A stretch of DNA of 64,000 nucleotides from Palleronia abyssalis (lineage in GTDB: Bacteria > Pseudomonadota > Alphaproteobacteria > Rhodobacterales > Rhodobacteraceae), in the NCBI RefSeq assembly GCF_900302445.1, contig NZ_ONZF01000002.1, forward strand, positions 248,001-312,000, in the 5' to 3' direction. The translations under genes were made by a program, and so were the position numbers. This document shows, piece after piece, positions 26,129 through 38,445 of the stretch. How positions within the stretch are numbered: the first letter of the stretch is position 1; each line of letters begins with the position of its first letter. Below the pieces are notes generated by a model that made no database searches, had not been told where the DNA came from, and saw only the letters and a program-made list of their open reading frames with translations.

Positions 26129-26956
26129 TTAGTCAAGCAGCCCCTGTTCGCGGATCGTGCCGGGATCGATCTCGGTCTCGGGGCGGGTGACTTCGGCGTC
26201 TTCAACGGCCGAAGTCACAAGGCTTTCCACGGCTTCGATCTGCAATTGGCCCTCGATCTCTCCGCGCACCTCGTCCAGCGGCGGCGCGCTTTGTTCGCGC
26301 ACCTCGTTCAACTGGATGACGTGCCATCCGAACTGGGTCTGCACGGGTCCCGCGACGGCCCCGACCTCCATGCCTTGAACCGCTTCGTCGAAGGGCTGCA
26401 CCATTGCGCCGGGTCCGAACCAGCCCAGTTCACCGCCCGATGGGCCGGACGGGCCGGTCGAGTTTTCGCGCGCCAGTTCCGCGAAGTCCGCGCCCCCCTC
26501 AAGTTCATCTATCAGGGTCTGCGCCTCTTCCTCTGTTTCGACCAGAATATGCGAGGCGTTGTATTCCTGCGCGGGCTCGGCGCTTCCGTACTGCGCGTCG
26601 TAGGCCTGCTGCACGTCTTCCTCGGTGATCGTATCGGTGGCAAGGCGCTGGAGGACCTCGGCTGCGACCAAGGCCCGGCGCTCGTTCTCGATCACCAGCT
26701 CGCCACGCCGCGAGAGCCCGTCAGACTGCCCGCCAAGGGCCGTCTGCTGGATCAATTGCTCCAGAATGCCCTCGTACAGGGTCGCATCGTCCATCGACTG
26801 GTATTGTTGGGGCAGCCGCTCGCGCATGGCGACCATGTGGCCCAGCGTGATGTCGGTGCCGTTCACCGTTGCCACCACGGTCGAGGCATCCTGCGCCAGC
26901 ACGGGCAGACCCACGGCAAGCGCGATTGCGGCGGTGAAAGATCCAAGTTTCATCAT
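26129..26956 (-). CDS. Periplasmic parvulin-type peptidyl-prolyl isomerase
   Basis: A 275-aa secreted isomerase. The N-terminus MMKLGSFTAAIALAVG...AQ is a signal peptide. A SurA/PrsA-like N-terminal helical region leads to one parvulin (rotamase) domain: ASHILVETEEEAQ, GELGWFGPGAMVQPF, FGWHVIQL. It assists folding of exported proteins. The ATG at 26956 follows GGAAAGGA at proper spacing; an upstream ATG at 27007 would hide the signal peptide. It is divergent from secA, fitting a role in export. Confidence 0.9.
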   Translation of the reverse strand: MMKLGSFTAAIALAVGLPVLAQDASTVVATVNGTDITLGHMVAMRERLPQQYQSMDDATLYEGILEQLIQQTALGGQSDGLSRRGELVIENERRALVAAEVLQRLATDTITEEDVQQAYDAQYGSAEPAQEYNASHILVETEEEAQTLIDELEGGADFAELARENSTGPSGPSGGELGWFGPGAMVQPFDEAVQGMEVGAVAGPVQTQFGWHVIQLNEVREQSAPPLDEVRGEIEGQLQIEAVESLVTSAVEDAEVTRPETEIDPGTIREQGLLD

Positions 26957-27024
26957 CGTGAGGTCCTTTCCAGCCAGCCCCACGGGGGCCAGCGTTGACA
27001 GTTCCAAGGGCGCCCCTTACATCG

Positions 27025-27041
27025 CCTTCAGCCTCTGAAGG
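27025..27041. repeat. Short stem-loop in the secA upstream region
   Basis: CCTTCAG-CCT-CTGAAGG forms a 7-bp stem in the 165-bp divergent spacer between the parvulin gene and secA. A competing pairing (CCCCTT with AAGGGG) spans it. No known secA leader element was recognised. Confidence 0.3.
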
Positions 27042-27121
27042 GGCCATTCTTGCCGCCTTCCTATTCGGCGCCGACCGACCGGGCAAGCAATCCCCCTCAC
27101 ACTTTGATGTCAGGAGAGACG

Positions 27122-29824
<2,703 letters not shown>

Positions 29825-29881
29825 CACCTTGATGCCGGCGCCGGTCCGCCAGACACTTCGACCGTGTCACGGGGGAACGAC

Positions 29882-31387
29882 ATGAGAGGTCTCGTTCGCA
29901 CCATTGCCTTGCTGGCAGGGCTGGCTGCCATGCCGACGTTTGCCGATGTCACGTTGCGCGCTGGCGACACGGTCGTCGCGAAAGGCGAACTGTTGGACTT
30001 CGACGGTCGCTTCTACCGCATTCTTGGAGAGTTCGGAGAGACGACACTGGACGGGCGGACCCTCACCTGTGCCGGGGAAGATTGCCCCGGCCCCGATGCG
30101 CCAGAGCGGCTACGCATATCGGGGGAAGGCTGGATCGTAGACACCGTCCTGCCCCCTGTGATCGAGACCTTTGCCCAACGCGAAGGGTATACCCTCCAGA
30201 TTTCGGATGAGGGAGCGACCCATGTCTACGATCTGCTGTTGAACGGGAAGTCCGCTGGCCGGATCGAGCTTTTGCCCACGACATCCGCCGAGGGGGTCGC
30301 CGACCTTATTGCCGACGTCGCGGATTTTGCCGTTATGCTTCGTCCACCCACCGCGCCCGAAGCGGCCATGGCGCGCGAAGCGGGGCGGGGCGATCTGACC
30401 CGGCACGAGCGCCGCGCGATCCTGGGTCTGGATGCCATCGTTCCGGTCGTCTCCGCCTTGTCCCCGCGCACTCAGTTCGGGCCCGGCTGGTCCGTGCGGG
30501 TAGACCCGCAAGACCTGCACCTTCCGGATCCCTCGACCGCACTTGGTCAACTGGTGCTCGACGCCTTTCCGTCCCTCACCGGCGTGGGGGCGATTTACTA
30601 TCAGGATGCGGGCGAGCTGTCCCGGGCGGTGGCCGAAGATCCCGACGCAATTGGATTGACCCTGTATTCCAAGATCGGGAACGCTCAGGCCGTGCCGTTC
30701 TCGGGTGAATGTGGGGCCAGTATCGCGGCTACGCCGGAGACGATGAAGACCGAGGACTATCCCTACACCGTACCCATACTCATCTATGCGCCGGCCCGTC
30801 GCTTGTCGGATCTCGCACGCGACGTCATCGACTATGCGACTTCGCCGGTCGCTCAGCCGGTGATCCGGCGGGCCGGTTTGCTGGACCAGTTCCCCGAGTC
30901 GACTTCCTTTGCGGTTCAGGGTGACAGGTTGGGTCTGGCCATTTCGACAGCCGAGGATTCGGCCGCGTTGCCCGGTTTGCGGCGCATGGTGCGCGATCTG
31001 CGTGACCGCAGCCGACTGAGCCTGTCTTTCCGGTTTACCGGCGGATCCAGTGAACTCGACGCGCAATCTCAAGACAATGTCGCGCGACTGGCACGGGCCA
31101 TTGCCCGTGGTTTGTTCGACGGTCGGGATATCCTTTTTGCCGGATTCACCGACCGGGCTGGGCCATCCTCGGCCAACCGCGCCTTGTCGCGGGATCGGGC
31201 CGAAGCGGTTCGGGATGCCGTCGAAGCGGCAGTCGGCCCAGACGTTGTGCCACTGGCGGCGGATGGATACGGTGAAACACTGCCGATTGCCTGTGACGAT
31301 ACCAATTGGGGAAAGCGGGTGAACAGGCGGGTCGAAGTCTGGATCGGCGCGGCCGCGGCTAAAGAAACCCCTCTGCCCGGAAACTGA
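29882..31387 (+). CDS. Exported binding-protein-like/OmpA fusion protein
   Basis: A 501-aa protein with a signal peptide (MRGLVRTIALLAGLAAMPTFA), a region resembling phosphate/PBP-like substrate-binding proteins in its middle (about 80-350), and a C-terminal OmpA-type peptidoglycan-binding domain (about 380-500, FAGFTDRAG...SRDRAEAVR...NRRVEVWI). Two cysteines lie early (CAGEDC). It would be a periplasmic or envelope-tethered protein. It follows secA by 57 bp. The ATG at 29882 is preferred over GTG at 29864. Its last 29 bp overlap the convergent radC gene. Ligand unknown. Confidence 0.75.
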   Translation: MRGLVRTIALLAGLAAMPTFADVTLRAGDTVVAKGELLDFDGRFYRILGEFGETTLDGRTLTCAGEDCPGPDAPERLRISGEGWIVDTVLPPVIETFAQREGYTLQISDEGATHVYDLLLNGKSAGRIELLPTTSAEGVADLIADVADFAVMLRPPTAPEAAMAREAGRGDLTRHERRAILGLDAIVPVVSALSPRTQFGPGWSVRVDPQDLHLPDPSTALGQLVLDAFPSLTGVGAIYYQDAGELSRAVAEDPDAIGLTLYSKIGNAQAVPFSGECGASIAATPETMKTEDYPYTVPILIYAPARRLSDLARDVIDYATSPVAQPVIRRAGLLDQFPESTSFAVQGDRLGLAISTAEDSAALPGLRRMVRDLRDRSRLSLSFRFTGGSSELDAQSQDNVARLARAIARGLFDGRDILFAGFTDRAGPSSANRALSRDRAEAVRDAVEAAVGPDVVPLAADGYGETLPIACDDTNWGKRVNRRVEVWIGAAAAKETPLPGN

Positions 31388-32090
31388 CCTCGCGCCCGTG
31401 GCCGATGATCACGTGGTCATGCAGCGTCAGTCCAAGAACCGCGCAAGCCTCGGCGATCTGCCGCGTCATTATGATGTCCGCCTCCGATGGGGTCGGATCG
31501 CCCGATGGGTGATTATGCACCAAGATGAGGGCTTTCGCCTCAAGCTCGAGCGCGCGCTTGACCACCTCGCGGGGATAAACCGGGACGTGATCCACGGTAC
31601 CCCTCGCCTGTTCTTCGTCCGCGATCAGCACATTCTTGGTGTCGAGGAACAGGATGCGAAACCGCTCCGTCCGCTCGCGCGCCATCGTGGCATGGCAATA
31701 ATCCATAAGCGCCTGCCACGATGACACGATCGGGCGGTTGAGCGCCCGACGACGAAGCACGCGTCGGACGACTGCGTCGGAAATCTTCAATTCCAGTGCG
31801 ATGGACGGGCCGATACCCTTGGTCGCCGTCAACTGGTCCATCGGCGCTGCCAGCACACCCCCCATGTCGCCGAACCGGTCGATCAACGCGCGGGCAAGCG
31901 GTTTGACGTCCCTGCGCGGAACGATACGGAACAAGAGAAGTTCGAGCAGTTCATAATCCGGCAGCGGATCGGCCCCGCCGGATACGAAGCGATCCCGCAG
32001 TCGGGCCCGGTGATCGGCCAAGTAGGACGGGGCGCCGCTGGATGACGGCGTTTCGTCGAAGAGGGCGGTTTGTTCGTGGAAGTCCGGCAT
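31359..32090 (-). CDS. radC: RadC-family JAMM/MPN protein
   Basis: A 243-aa RadC protein. A helix-hairpin-helix-like region (ATKGIGPSIALELKI) precedes the JAMM metal motif HNHPSGDPTPSEAD, which is complete. RadC's role in repair is disputed; the domain is shared with metalloproteases and with plasmid anti-restriction proteins. The ATG at 32090 is preferred to one 33 bp upstream. It overlaps the upstream gene's 3' end convergently by 29 bp and lies just after dnaJ on the same strand. Confidence 0.9.
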   Translation of the reverse strand: MPDFHEQTALFDETPSSSGAPSYLADHRARLRDRFVSGGADPLPDYELLELLLFRIVPRRDVKPLARALIDRFGDMGGVLAAPMDQLTATKGIGPSIALELKISDAVVRRVLRRRALNRPIVSSWQALMDYCHATMARERTERFRILFLDTKNVLIADEEQARGTVDHVPVYPREVVKRALELEAKALILVHNHPSGDPTPSEADIIMTRQIAEACAVLGLTLHDHVIIGHGREVSFRAEGFL

Positions 32091-32139
32091 GCAGGCACCA
32101 TCGCCTGCATGCCGTGAAGACACGGTTAAGAAAAGCGTA

Positions 32140-33291
32140 TCAGCCCTTCATCCCGTCCCAGAAAGACTTCACCTTTCGGAAGAAACCGGTGCTCTCGGGA
32201 TTGTTTTCCTCCGACAGGGCCTCGAACTCGCGGAGAAGGTCTCTTTGCCGACCGGTCAGGTTGACCGGGGTTTCCACCGCAAGCTCAATATACATGTCAC
32301 CCGATGCGGCGGCCCGAAGCGCGGGCATGCCTTTGTTGCGCAGTCGCATCTGCTTGCCGGACTGGCTGCCCGGGGGGATTTTCACCCGGCTACGACCACC
32401 GTCGATCGTCGGCACCTCAATATCACCACCCAGGGCGGCCGCGGTCATCGATACCGGCACGCGGCAGAACAGGTTTTCGGCCTCGCGCTGGAAGATGGGA
32501 TGCTCGGACACCTCGATAAAGATGTAGAGATCGCCTGCAGGCCCGCCGCGCAAACCAGCTTCGCCTTCGCCCCCCAAACGGATGCGGGTTCCGGTCTCGA
32601 CACCTTTAGGGACGTTTACGGACAGCGCCCGATCCTTCTGCTGACGACCGGCACCACCACAGGCGTGGCAAGGGTTCTTGACGATCTGGCCGGCCCCGGA
32701 ACAAGTCGGGCAGGTGCGTTCGACGGTGAAGAAGCCTTGTTGCGCACGGACCTTGCCCATGCCCGAACAGGTCGGACAGGTGGCCGGTTCGGCACCGCCT
32801 TCGGCGCCAGTCCCTTCGCACACGCCGCAGGTCACGGCCGTCGGGACAGTGATTGTCTTCTGGAGGCCGCGATAGGCTTCTTCCAGCGTGATGCGCATGT
32901 TGTAGCGCAGGTCCGAGCCGCGCGTGGCGCGTTTGCCGCCGCCGCGACGCTGCTGCCCCATGAAGTCGCCGAACAGGTCGTCGAACACGTCCGAGAACGC
33001 CGATGCGAAATCACCTTGCTGACCGCCCATGCCGCCGGGCCGTCCCGCGCCGCTGCCCATGCCGCCCTCGAAAGCGGCGTGTCCGAAGCGGTCGTATGCC
33101 GCCTTGCGTTCGGCATCCTTCAGCACGTCATATGCCTCGTTCACTTCCTTGAACTGGCTTTCGGCATTCGGATTGTCGGAATTGCGGTCGGGGTGAAGCT
33201 CCTTCGCCTTCTGGCGGTAGGCCTTCTTGATCTCGTCGGCAGACGCGCCCTTCGACACCCCGAGAACGTCGTAGAAATCACGTTTTGCCAT
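32140..33291 (-). CDS. dnaJ: DnaJ chaperone (Hsp40)
   Basis: A 383-aa type I DnaJ. The J-domain with HPD (KELHPDRN) is at the N-terminus, then a Gly-rich stretch, then four CxxCxGxG zinc repeats ([32 protein letters not shown]) and the C-terminal substrate domain. It stimulates DnaK ATPase and delivers clients. It lies downstream of dnaK with a hairpin between them. The ATG at 33291 gives the family start [11 protein letters not shown]. Confidence 0.97.
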   Translation of the reverse strand: MAKRDFYDVLGVSKGASADEIKKAYRQKAKELHPDRNSDNPNAESQFKEVNEAYDVLKDAERKAAYDRFGHAAFEGGMGSGAGRPGGMGGQQGDFASAFSDVFDDLFGDFMGQQRRGGGKRATRGSDLRYNMRITLEEAYRGLQKTITVPTAVTCGVCEGTGAEGGAEPATCPTCSGMGKVRAQQGFFTVERTCPTCSGAGQIVKNPCHACGGAGRQQKDRALSVNVPKGVETGTRIRLGGEGEAGLRGGPAGDLYIFIEVSEHPIFQREAENLFCRVPVSMTAAALGGDIEVPTIDGGRSRVKIPPGSQSGKQMRLRNKGMPALRAAASGDMYIELAVETPVNLTGRQRDLLREFEALSEENNPESTGFFRKVKSFWDGMKG

Positions 33292-33311
33292 TGATTGGGT
33301 ATCCTTCACGT

Positions 33312-33342
33312 AAAAGGCCGGCCCGACAAGATCAGGCCGGCC
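33312..33342 (-). terminator. Hairpin with T-run between dnaK and dnaJ
   Basis: Two copies of GGCCGGCC (33316-33323 and 33335-33342) pair across an 11-nt loop and are followed on the minus strand by TTTT. It would partly terminate dnaK transcripts and set dnaK:dnaJ ratio. It begins about 20 bp after the dnaK stop. Confidence 0.7.
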
Positions 33343-33363
33343 CCTGATTGAGGCGGAACCGGA

Positions 33364-35283
33364 TCAGGACGCGCGCTTGTCGTCGTCCAGATCCTCGAAG
33401 TCGGCATCGACGATGCTATCGTCGTCATTGCCGCCGTTCGACGAAGGTTCGGCGCCGTCCTCCGCATCGCCGGACGCTTGCTGCGACTTGTAGATCGCTT
33501 CACCCAGCTTCATAGACGCCTCGGTCACGTTCTGGATGCCGGACTTGATCTTGTCCGGATCCTCGGTCTCGAGTTGCTCCTGCAGGTTCGAAATGGCCAG
33601 CTCGATGGCCTCGACGGTGGTCGGATCGACCTTGTCCTTGTGCTCTTCCAGCGACTTTTCGGTCGAATGGATGAGGCTCTCGGCCTGGTTCTTCGCTTCG
33701 ACCAGCTCGCGCCGCTTCTTGTCGGCATCGGCGTTGGCCTCGGCGTCCTTCACCATCTTCTCGATATCTTCGTCAGACAAACCGCCCGAAGCCTGGATCG
33801 TGATGTTCTGCTCCTTGCCGGTGCCCTTGTCCTTGGCGCTGACGGATACGATGCCGTTGGCGTCAATGTCGAACGTCACCTCGATTTGCGGCATGCCGCG
33901 CGGCGCGGGCGGGATATCTTCGAGGTTGAACTGACCCAACATCTTGTTGTCGGACGCCATCTCGCGCTCGCCCTGGAAGACCCGGATTGTCACCGCGTTC
34001 TGGTTGTCCTCGGCGGTCGAGAAGATCTGGCTCTTCTTCGTGGGGATCGTTGTGTTGCGATCGATCAGGCGAGTGAACACGCCGCCCAGTGTCTCAATAC
34101 CAAGCGACAGCGGGGTCACGTCCAGAAGCACGACGTCCTTGACGTCACCCTGCAGCACGCCAGCCTGAATGGCGGCGCCCAAGGCCACGACCTCGTCGGG
34201 GTTCACACCCTTGTGGGGCTCTTTCCCGAAGAACTTCGTCACTTCCTCGATAACCTTGGGCATGCGGGTCATGCCGCCGACCATCACGACCTCGTCGATC
34301 TCGCCCACCGACAGACCGGCATCCTTCAGCGCAGCCTGGCAAGGCTTGATGGAGTTCTTGATCAGGTCGGACACGAGGCTTTCCAGCTTCGCGCGGGTAA
34401 GCTTCATCACCAGGTGAAGCGGCTGACCGGTCGAGCCCATCGTGATGAAGGGCTGGTTGATCTCGGTCTGCGACGAGCTCGACAGCTCGATCTTCGCCTT
34501 CTCGGCTGCTTCCTTCAGGCGCTGCAGCGCCATCTTGTCCTGCGTAAGGTCGACGCCGTGCTCTTTCTTGAACTCGGAGGCAAGGTAATCGACGATCCGC
34601 ATATCGAAGTCTTCACCGCCGAGGAACGTGTCGCCGTTGGTGGACTTCACCTCGAAGAGGCCGTCGTCGATTTCCAGGATGGTGATGTCGAACGTACCGC
34701 CGCCGAGGTCATAGACCGCGATCGTCTTCGCTTCTTTCTTGTCGAGGCCATAAGCCAGCGCGGCTGCAGTCGGCTCGTTGATGATGCGCAGAACTTCGAG
34801 GCCCGCAATCTTGCCGGCGTCCTTGGTGGCCTGACGCTGCTGGTCGTTGAAATAGGCCGGGACGGTGATGACGGCCTGCGTCACCTCTTCGCCGAGGTAG
34901 GACTCGGCGGTTTCCTTCATCTTCTGCAACGTGAAGGCCGAGATCTGGCTGGGCGAATACTTTTCGCCGCGCGCCTGGACCCAGGCGTCGCCCTGACCAC
35001 CGTCGACTATGGTATAGGGGAGGTTCTTCTTGTCCTTGTTCAGCCCCTCGTCCGCGAAACGGCGGCCGATCAGGCGCTTGACGGCGAAGATGGTGTTTTC
35101 CGAGTTGGTCACGGCCTGCCGCTTGGCGGATTGGCCGACAAGACGCTCATCCTCGGTGAAGGCAACGATGGACGGGGTCGTGCGCGCCCCTTCCGAGTTC
35201 TCGATCACGCGGGGCTGCGAGCCGTCCATGATGGCAACGCAGCTGTTCGTGGTCCCGAGGTCGATACCGATGACTTTGGCCAT
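33364..35283 (-). CDS. dnaK: DnaK chaperone (Hsp70)
   Basis: A 639-aa Hsp70 of usual length. [13 protein letters not shown] at the start, the [12 protein letters not shown] phosphate loop and [10 protein letters not shown] mark the ATPase domain; the interdomain linker [18 protein letters not shown] and an acidic C-terminal tail follow. It works with DnaJ and GrpE in protein folding and heat-shock control. A heat-shock-like promoter lies upstream. Confidence 0.98.
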   Translation of the reverse strand: MAKVIGIDLGTTNSCVAIMDGSQPRVIENSEGARTTPSIVAFTEDERLVGQSAKRQAVTNSENTIFAVKRLIGRRFADEGLNKDKKNLPYTIVDGGQGDAWVQARGEKYSPSQISAFTLQKMKETAESYLGEEVTQAVITVPAYFNDQQRQATKDAGKIAGLEVLRIINEPTAAALAYGLDKKEAKTIAVYDLGGGTFDITILEIDDGLFEVKSTNGDTFLGGEDFDMRIVDYLASEFKKEHGVDLTQDKMALQRLKEAAEKAKIELSSSSQTEINQPFITMGSTGQPLHLVMKLTRAKLESLVSDLIKNSIKPCQAALKDAGLSVGEIDEVVMVGGMTRMPKVIEEVTKFFGKEPHKGVNPDEVVALGAAIQAGVLQGDVKDVVLLDVTPLSLGIETLGGVFTRLIDRNTTIPTKKSQIFSTAEDNQNAVTIRVFQGEREMASDNKMLGQFNLEDIPPAPRGMPQIEVTFDIDANGIVSVSAKDKGTGKEQNITIQASGGLSDEDIEKMVKDAEANADADKKRRELVEAKNQAESLIHSTEKSLEEHKDKVDPTTVEAIELAISNLQEQLETEDPDKIKSGIQNVTEASMKLGEAIYKSQQASGDAEDGAEPSSNGGNDDDSIVDADFEDLDDDKRAS

Positions 35284-35394
35284 GCTCTCAATGTCCTCTT
35301 GTTAGGCGATGTCTTCGCAGGCAAGCCCGAAGCGGCGCCTGCCTGCCGATCCCGATTTTTGCCGGTGGTTTCGCCCCCGGCCGGCGTCCGGACG

Positions 35395-35423
35395 TATATA
35401 GGGAGGGCATTTTGGTGCTGCAA
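35395..35423 (-). promoter_or_regulatory. dnaK promoter, RpoH-type
   Basis: On the minus strand TTGCAG (35423-35418), 17 bp, then CCCTATATA with TATATA at 35400-35395. The CTATAT -10 preceded by C residues and the TTG -35 resemble alphaproteobacterial RpoH promoters; it could also be read by the housekeeping sigma. The leader to the dnaK ATG is about 105 nt. Confidence 0.6.
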
Positions 35424-35446
35424 TCCCGAGAGAGGAGGCGATTTCC

Positions 35447-36064
35447 ATGGTTTTTGCACCGGGTGGGCATTTTTCCCTGCGTGGCGTGGCGATCTATCCC
35501 GGCGCGGTGCCCCCGGATCGGCAGGTCGAAATCCTGTCCGATATCCGTTCGGTCGCCCAAACGGCGCCTTTGTTCCACCCCGAGACACGGCGCGGCCGGA
35601 AGATGAGCGTGCGAATGACATCCGCCGGTCAGGTGGGCTGGGTGTCCGATCGGCGCGGATACCGCTACGAGGCCCAGCATCCTTCGGGATCGGACTGGCC
35701 CGCCATCCCGGAGAGCCTCCTATCGCTTTGGGGGCTGTATTCCGGCAGCGATCGGCCGCCCGATACCTGCCTGATCAATTACTATGGCGAAGGGGCGCGG
35801 ATGGGCCTGCATCAGGACCGTGACGAGGCCGATATCGATCAGCCGGTGCTGTCGCTGTCGCTGGGGGATGCCGCGCTGTTCCGCGTCGGCAATGTCGAAA
35901 AAGGCGGCTCCACCGAAAGCGTTTGGCTGACCTCCGGCGACGTGGCGGTCCTGGCAGGGGACGCACGGCTTGTTCACCACGGCATCGACCGGATCCGCTT
36001 CGGATCCTCCACGCTTCTACCGCAGGGTGGACGGATCAACGTGACGATGCGCGTCGCGACCTAG
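35447..36064 (+). CDS. alkB: AlkB-type 2-oxoglutarate/Fe(II) DNA dioxygenase
   Basis: A 205-aa AlkB that oxidatively removes alkyl groups from DNA/RNA bases. Iron ligands HxD (His122, Asp124, in GLHQDRDE) and the distal His (about 178, VHHGIDRI), and the 2-oxoglutarate-binding arginines (about 196 and 202, GRINVTMR) are intact. It is divergent from dnaK and its stop overlaps the convergent SH3 gene by 4 bp (CTAG). Confidence 0.93.
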   Translation: MVFAPGGHFSLRGVAIYPGAVPPDRQVEILSDIRSVAQTAPLFHPETRRGRKMSVRMTSAGQVGWVSDRRGYRYEAQHPSGSDWPAIPESLLSLWGLYSGSDRPPDTCLINYYGEGARMGLHQDRDEADIDQPVLSLSLGDAALFRVGNVEKGGSTESVWLTSGDVAVLAGDARLVHHGIDRIRFGSSTLLPQGGRINVTMRVAT

Positions 36065-36675
36065 CGCGCCAGGGAGCAGCACCCCGACAGCAGCACGTGG
36101 CTGTCATCGGTCGACAGAATCACGTCCCCGCTTAGGCCGAAGGTTTGGTCCGACATGCCGTCGGTGCACAGATCCGTCCCTATGACGGTGGTCAGGCTTC
36201 GCCCTTCGTCGAAGGCGCGAAGCGACCAACGATCCCGTCGCCCCTCGGCGGTCGTGCGGTTGCCTGCGGTGAACGTCATGGTCTGTTCCCCCGCGCGCGC
36301 GAAAGATACTTCCTTCGTGTCGATCTCGACCGACCAGAAGGGCTCTGTCCCGAAGCAGGTCGCGGGGGAGGGAAAGCGGCCCTGAAACTCGTTCGGCATG
36401 GGGCGCAGGAAGGCCATGGAGACCCAACCGGACCGCCCGTCGATATTCACCAGCCCCCAATCCGCCTCGTCGGACAGGTCGACGACTTCCACATTCCGTG
36501 CGCCTGGCCCAAGCTCACCCAAGATGGCGGCGTTCGCGTTCGGCCTCTCGCGGACGTTCAGGGTGTCGTCGTCAGCGACATCCGCCACGGCGTAGAGGCC
36601 GGGAACCGCGTTCTGGGTGGCCATCGCGGGTGCCGCCACGGCTAGAATCATGGTAATCAATATCGCGCGGATCAT
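36061..36675 (-). CDS. Exported SH3b-domain protein (COG3650-like)
   Basis: A 204-aa protein with signal peptide (MIRAILITMILAVAAPAMA), one bacterial SH3 domain (about 30-90, LNVRERPNANAAILGELGPG...GWVSMAFL) and a C-terminal domain beginning CFGTEPFWSVEI that is often seen in periplasmic SH3/COG3650 proteins. It probably binds cell-wall or envelope components. The ATG at 36675 overlaps the ABC permease stop by 4 bp. Paired cysteines (CC) occur near the C-terminus. Confidence 0.8.
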   Translation of the reverse strand: MIRAILITMILAVAAPAMATQNAVPGLYAVADVADDDTLNVRERPNANAAILGELGPGARNVEVVDLSDEADWGLVNIDGRSGWVSMAFLRPMPNEFQGRFPSPATCFGTEPFWSVEIDTKEVSFARAGEQTMTFTAGNRTTAEGRRDRWSLRAFDEGRSLTTVIGTDLCTDGMSDQTFGLSGDVILSTDDSHVLLSGCCSLAR

Positions 36676-37493
36676 CGGCGGGCATCCCAACTGAGCGAGG
36701 CGTTCTGCCTGGTATAGAACTCGGCCATCAGGCCGATCATCAAGACCGCCAGAGAGACGTAAAGCGGATACGTCACGCTGGAATGGTGCGGGAAATAGTT
36801 GATGAACACAAAGCCCCGCGTCTGATCGATGATGTGGAACAGCGGATTCCAGTCGAACCAGTCGATCATCTTTCTGGGCAACTGGTTGGCGACGAACATC
36901 TTGCCCGACGCGATCATGCTGGCCCGGGTATAGATCATCTGGCCCGTCTGCGCCCCGCTGGGGAACCACGGCTTCACCGCCAGAAACAGCGTCCCGACCG
37001 CGACGCCGGCGAACCACGCAAGCAGCAGCATGCCGAAGGCCGGCGCCCATTGGTGGATCGTGATCGGACCGAAGAGCACGTGATAGAAGTAAAGCACCAG
37101 AACGACCGACAGTACTTGGACGTAAAGGGCGGAAAGCGCGTTCGAGGCGATGGCGACAAAGGTGGTCATCGGCGCGTGCAGCATCATCGGCGACGACGGC
37201 CCTTCGGTTCCGAAGACGCCGCTGACCGTGCGGACATGGGTCAGGTAGAAGAAGATCCCGCTCATGATATACAGGATGAAATCGCCCCGGATCGCAGATC
37301 CGCGCATGTTCAGCACAGTGAACAGGATATAGAAGGTCGCGACGAAGATGACGGTCTGCAACACGTTCATCGCGATCGCCATGAAGGCGTTCGCGTGCGT
37401 CTTGCGAACGGACCTGACCGTGTTGTGGAAAATCAGCTCCAGCACGCGACCGGCGGATCCGATCCAAGTCTTGTTCCGGCGGGCTTCGAACAT
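36672..37493 (-). CDS. ABC-2 type polysaccharide export permease (KpsM/Wzm-like)
   Basis: A 273-aa permease with six hydrophobic helices typical of ABC-2 exporters of capsule or O-polysaccharide (NAFMAIAMNVLQTVIFVATFY at the start; PHHSSVTYPLYVSLAVLMIG at the end). Such permeases need an ATPase partner (KpsT/Wzt), which is not encoded in this window. The ATG at 37493 has a good ribosome site (GGAGAGGA); a longer in-frame opening to 37580 is not favoured. It is divergent from cysQ. Confidence 0.85.
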   Translation of the reverse strand: MFEARRNKTWIGSAGRVLELIFHNTVRSVRKTHANAFMAIAMNVLQTVIFVATFYILFTVLNMRGSAIRGDFILYIMSGIFFYLTHVRTVSGVFGTEGPSSPMMLHAPMTTFVAIASNALSALYVQVLSVVLVLYFYHVLFGPITIHQWAPAFGMLLLAWFAGVAVGTLFLAVKPWFPSGAQTGQMIYTRASMIASGKMFVANQLPRKMIDWFDWNPLFHIIDQTRGFVFINYFPHHSSVTYPLYVSLAVLMIGLMAEFYTRQNASLSWDARR

Positions 37494-37601
37494 GGCGATT
37501 CCTCTCCCGACGACCCTATACCCGGAAATCTTGTTGATTTCTTGACTGCAAAGCATAACCCCTGCGCACATCGGCGTCATTCCGCATCAAGGAGATTTGA
37601 C

Positions 37602-38408
37602 TTGGACCATTCGACCCTCGCAACCGTCATGCGCAGGCTCGCCCTCGAAGCCGGGGATGCCATCATGGAGATATACGACCGCGACGATTTCGAAGTGCGC
37701 GAGAAAAGCGACGAAAGCCCCGTGACCGAAGCGGACGAGGCTGCCGATGCGTTGATCTCGGCCGGGCTGCGGGCCGCTTTCCCCGATGTGGCGCTGGTGA
37801 CTGAGGAACAGGCCGACAGTCACGGTCAGGATGTCTCGACCTTCCTGATCGTCGATCCGCTGGACGGCACGAAGGAATTCGTAAAGCGTCGCGGCGATTT
37901 CACGGTCAACATCGCCTATGTCGAGGACGGGCAGCCCGTTCGGGGGGTGGTCTACGCACCCGCGAAGGGCCGGCTGTTCTACACCGGGGCCGATGGCGCC
38001 TCGCTCGAGGAAGAAGGTCCTTTCGACAAGGAAACGCCCGGTGCGGCGAAGCCTATCGCCGTCAAGATGCCCGACAACGACGCGTTGTTGGTCGTCGCCT
38101 CGAAATCGCACCGGGACCAGGCGACGGACGACTACATCTCGAAATACCAGGTCGAGGACATGCGCAGTGCCGGGTCGTCGTTGAAGTTCTGCCTTGTCGC
38201 CACTGGCGAAGCCGACCTCTATCCCCGCCTGGGTCGCACGATGGAGTGGGACACGGCGGCCGGTCATGCCGTCCTTCTGGGCGCAGGTGGGCGGGTCGTG
38301 CGGTTCGACGATCTTTCGCCGTTGTCCTACGGTAAGGCCAGATTCGAAAATCCCTTCTTCATCGCCCATGCGCCGGGCGTGTCTTTGAAAAGCGGCGCGA
38401 CGCGCTAA
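37602..38408 (+). CDS. cysQ: 3'(2'),5'-bisphosphate nucleotidase
   Basis: A 268-aa inositol-monophosphatase-fold CysQ. The metal motif DPLDGTKEFVKRRGDF, the upstream VTEEQ acid and the SAGSSLKFCLVA/EWDTAAGHAVL region are intact. It hydrolyses PAP, the product of PAPS-dependent sulfation. Start is TTG at 37602 after AAGGAG; an internal ATG at 37629 is possible. Its position just before galU and a set of sulfotransferase genes in the window suggests support for sulfation. Confidence 0.93.
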   Translation: MDHSTLATVMRRLALEAGDAIMEIYDRDDFEVREKSDESPVTEADEAADALISAGLRAAFPDVALVTEEQADSHGQDVSTFLIVDPLDGTKEFVKRRGDFTVNIAYVEDGQPVRGVVYAPAKGRLFYTGADGASLEEEGPFDKETPGAAKPIAVKMPDNDALLVVASKSHRDQATDDYISKYQVEDMRSAGSSLKFCLVATGEADLYPRLGRTMEWDTAAGHAVLLGAGGRVVRFDDLSPLSYGKARFENPFFIAHAPGVSLKSGATR

Positions 38409-38445
38409 AACGTCACGCACCCGTGAGGAGTTGAAAGAGGACACC

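Noticed and set aside
36676-37467. Upstream extension of the SH3 protein frame to 37467
   Set aside because: The extension lies inside the ABC-2 permease in another frame; the signal peptide at 36675 marks the true start.
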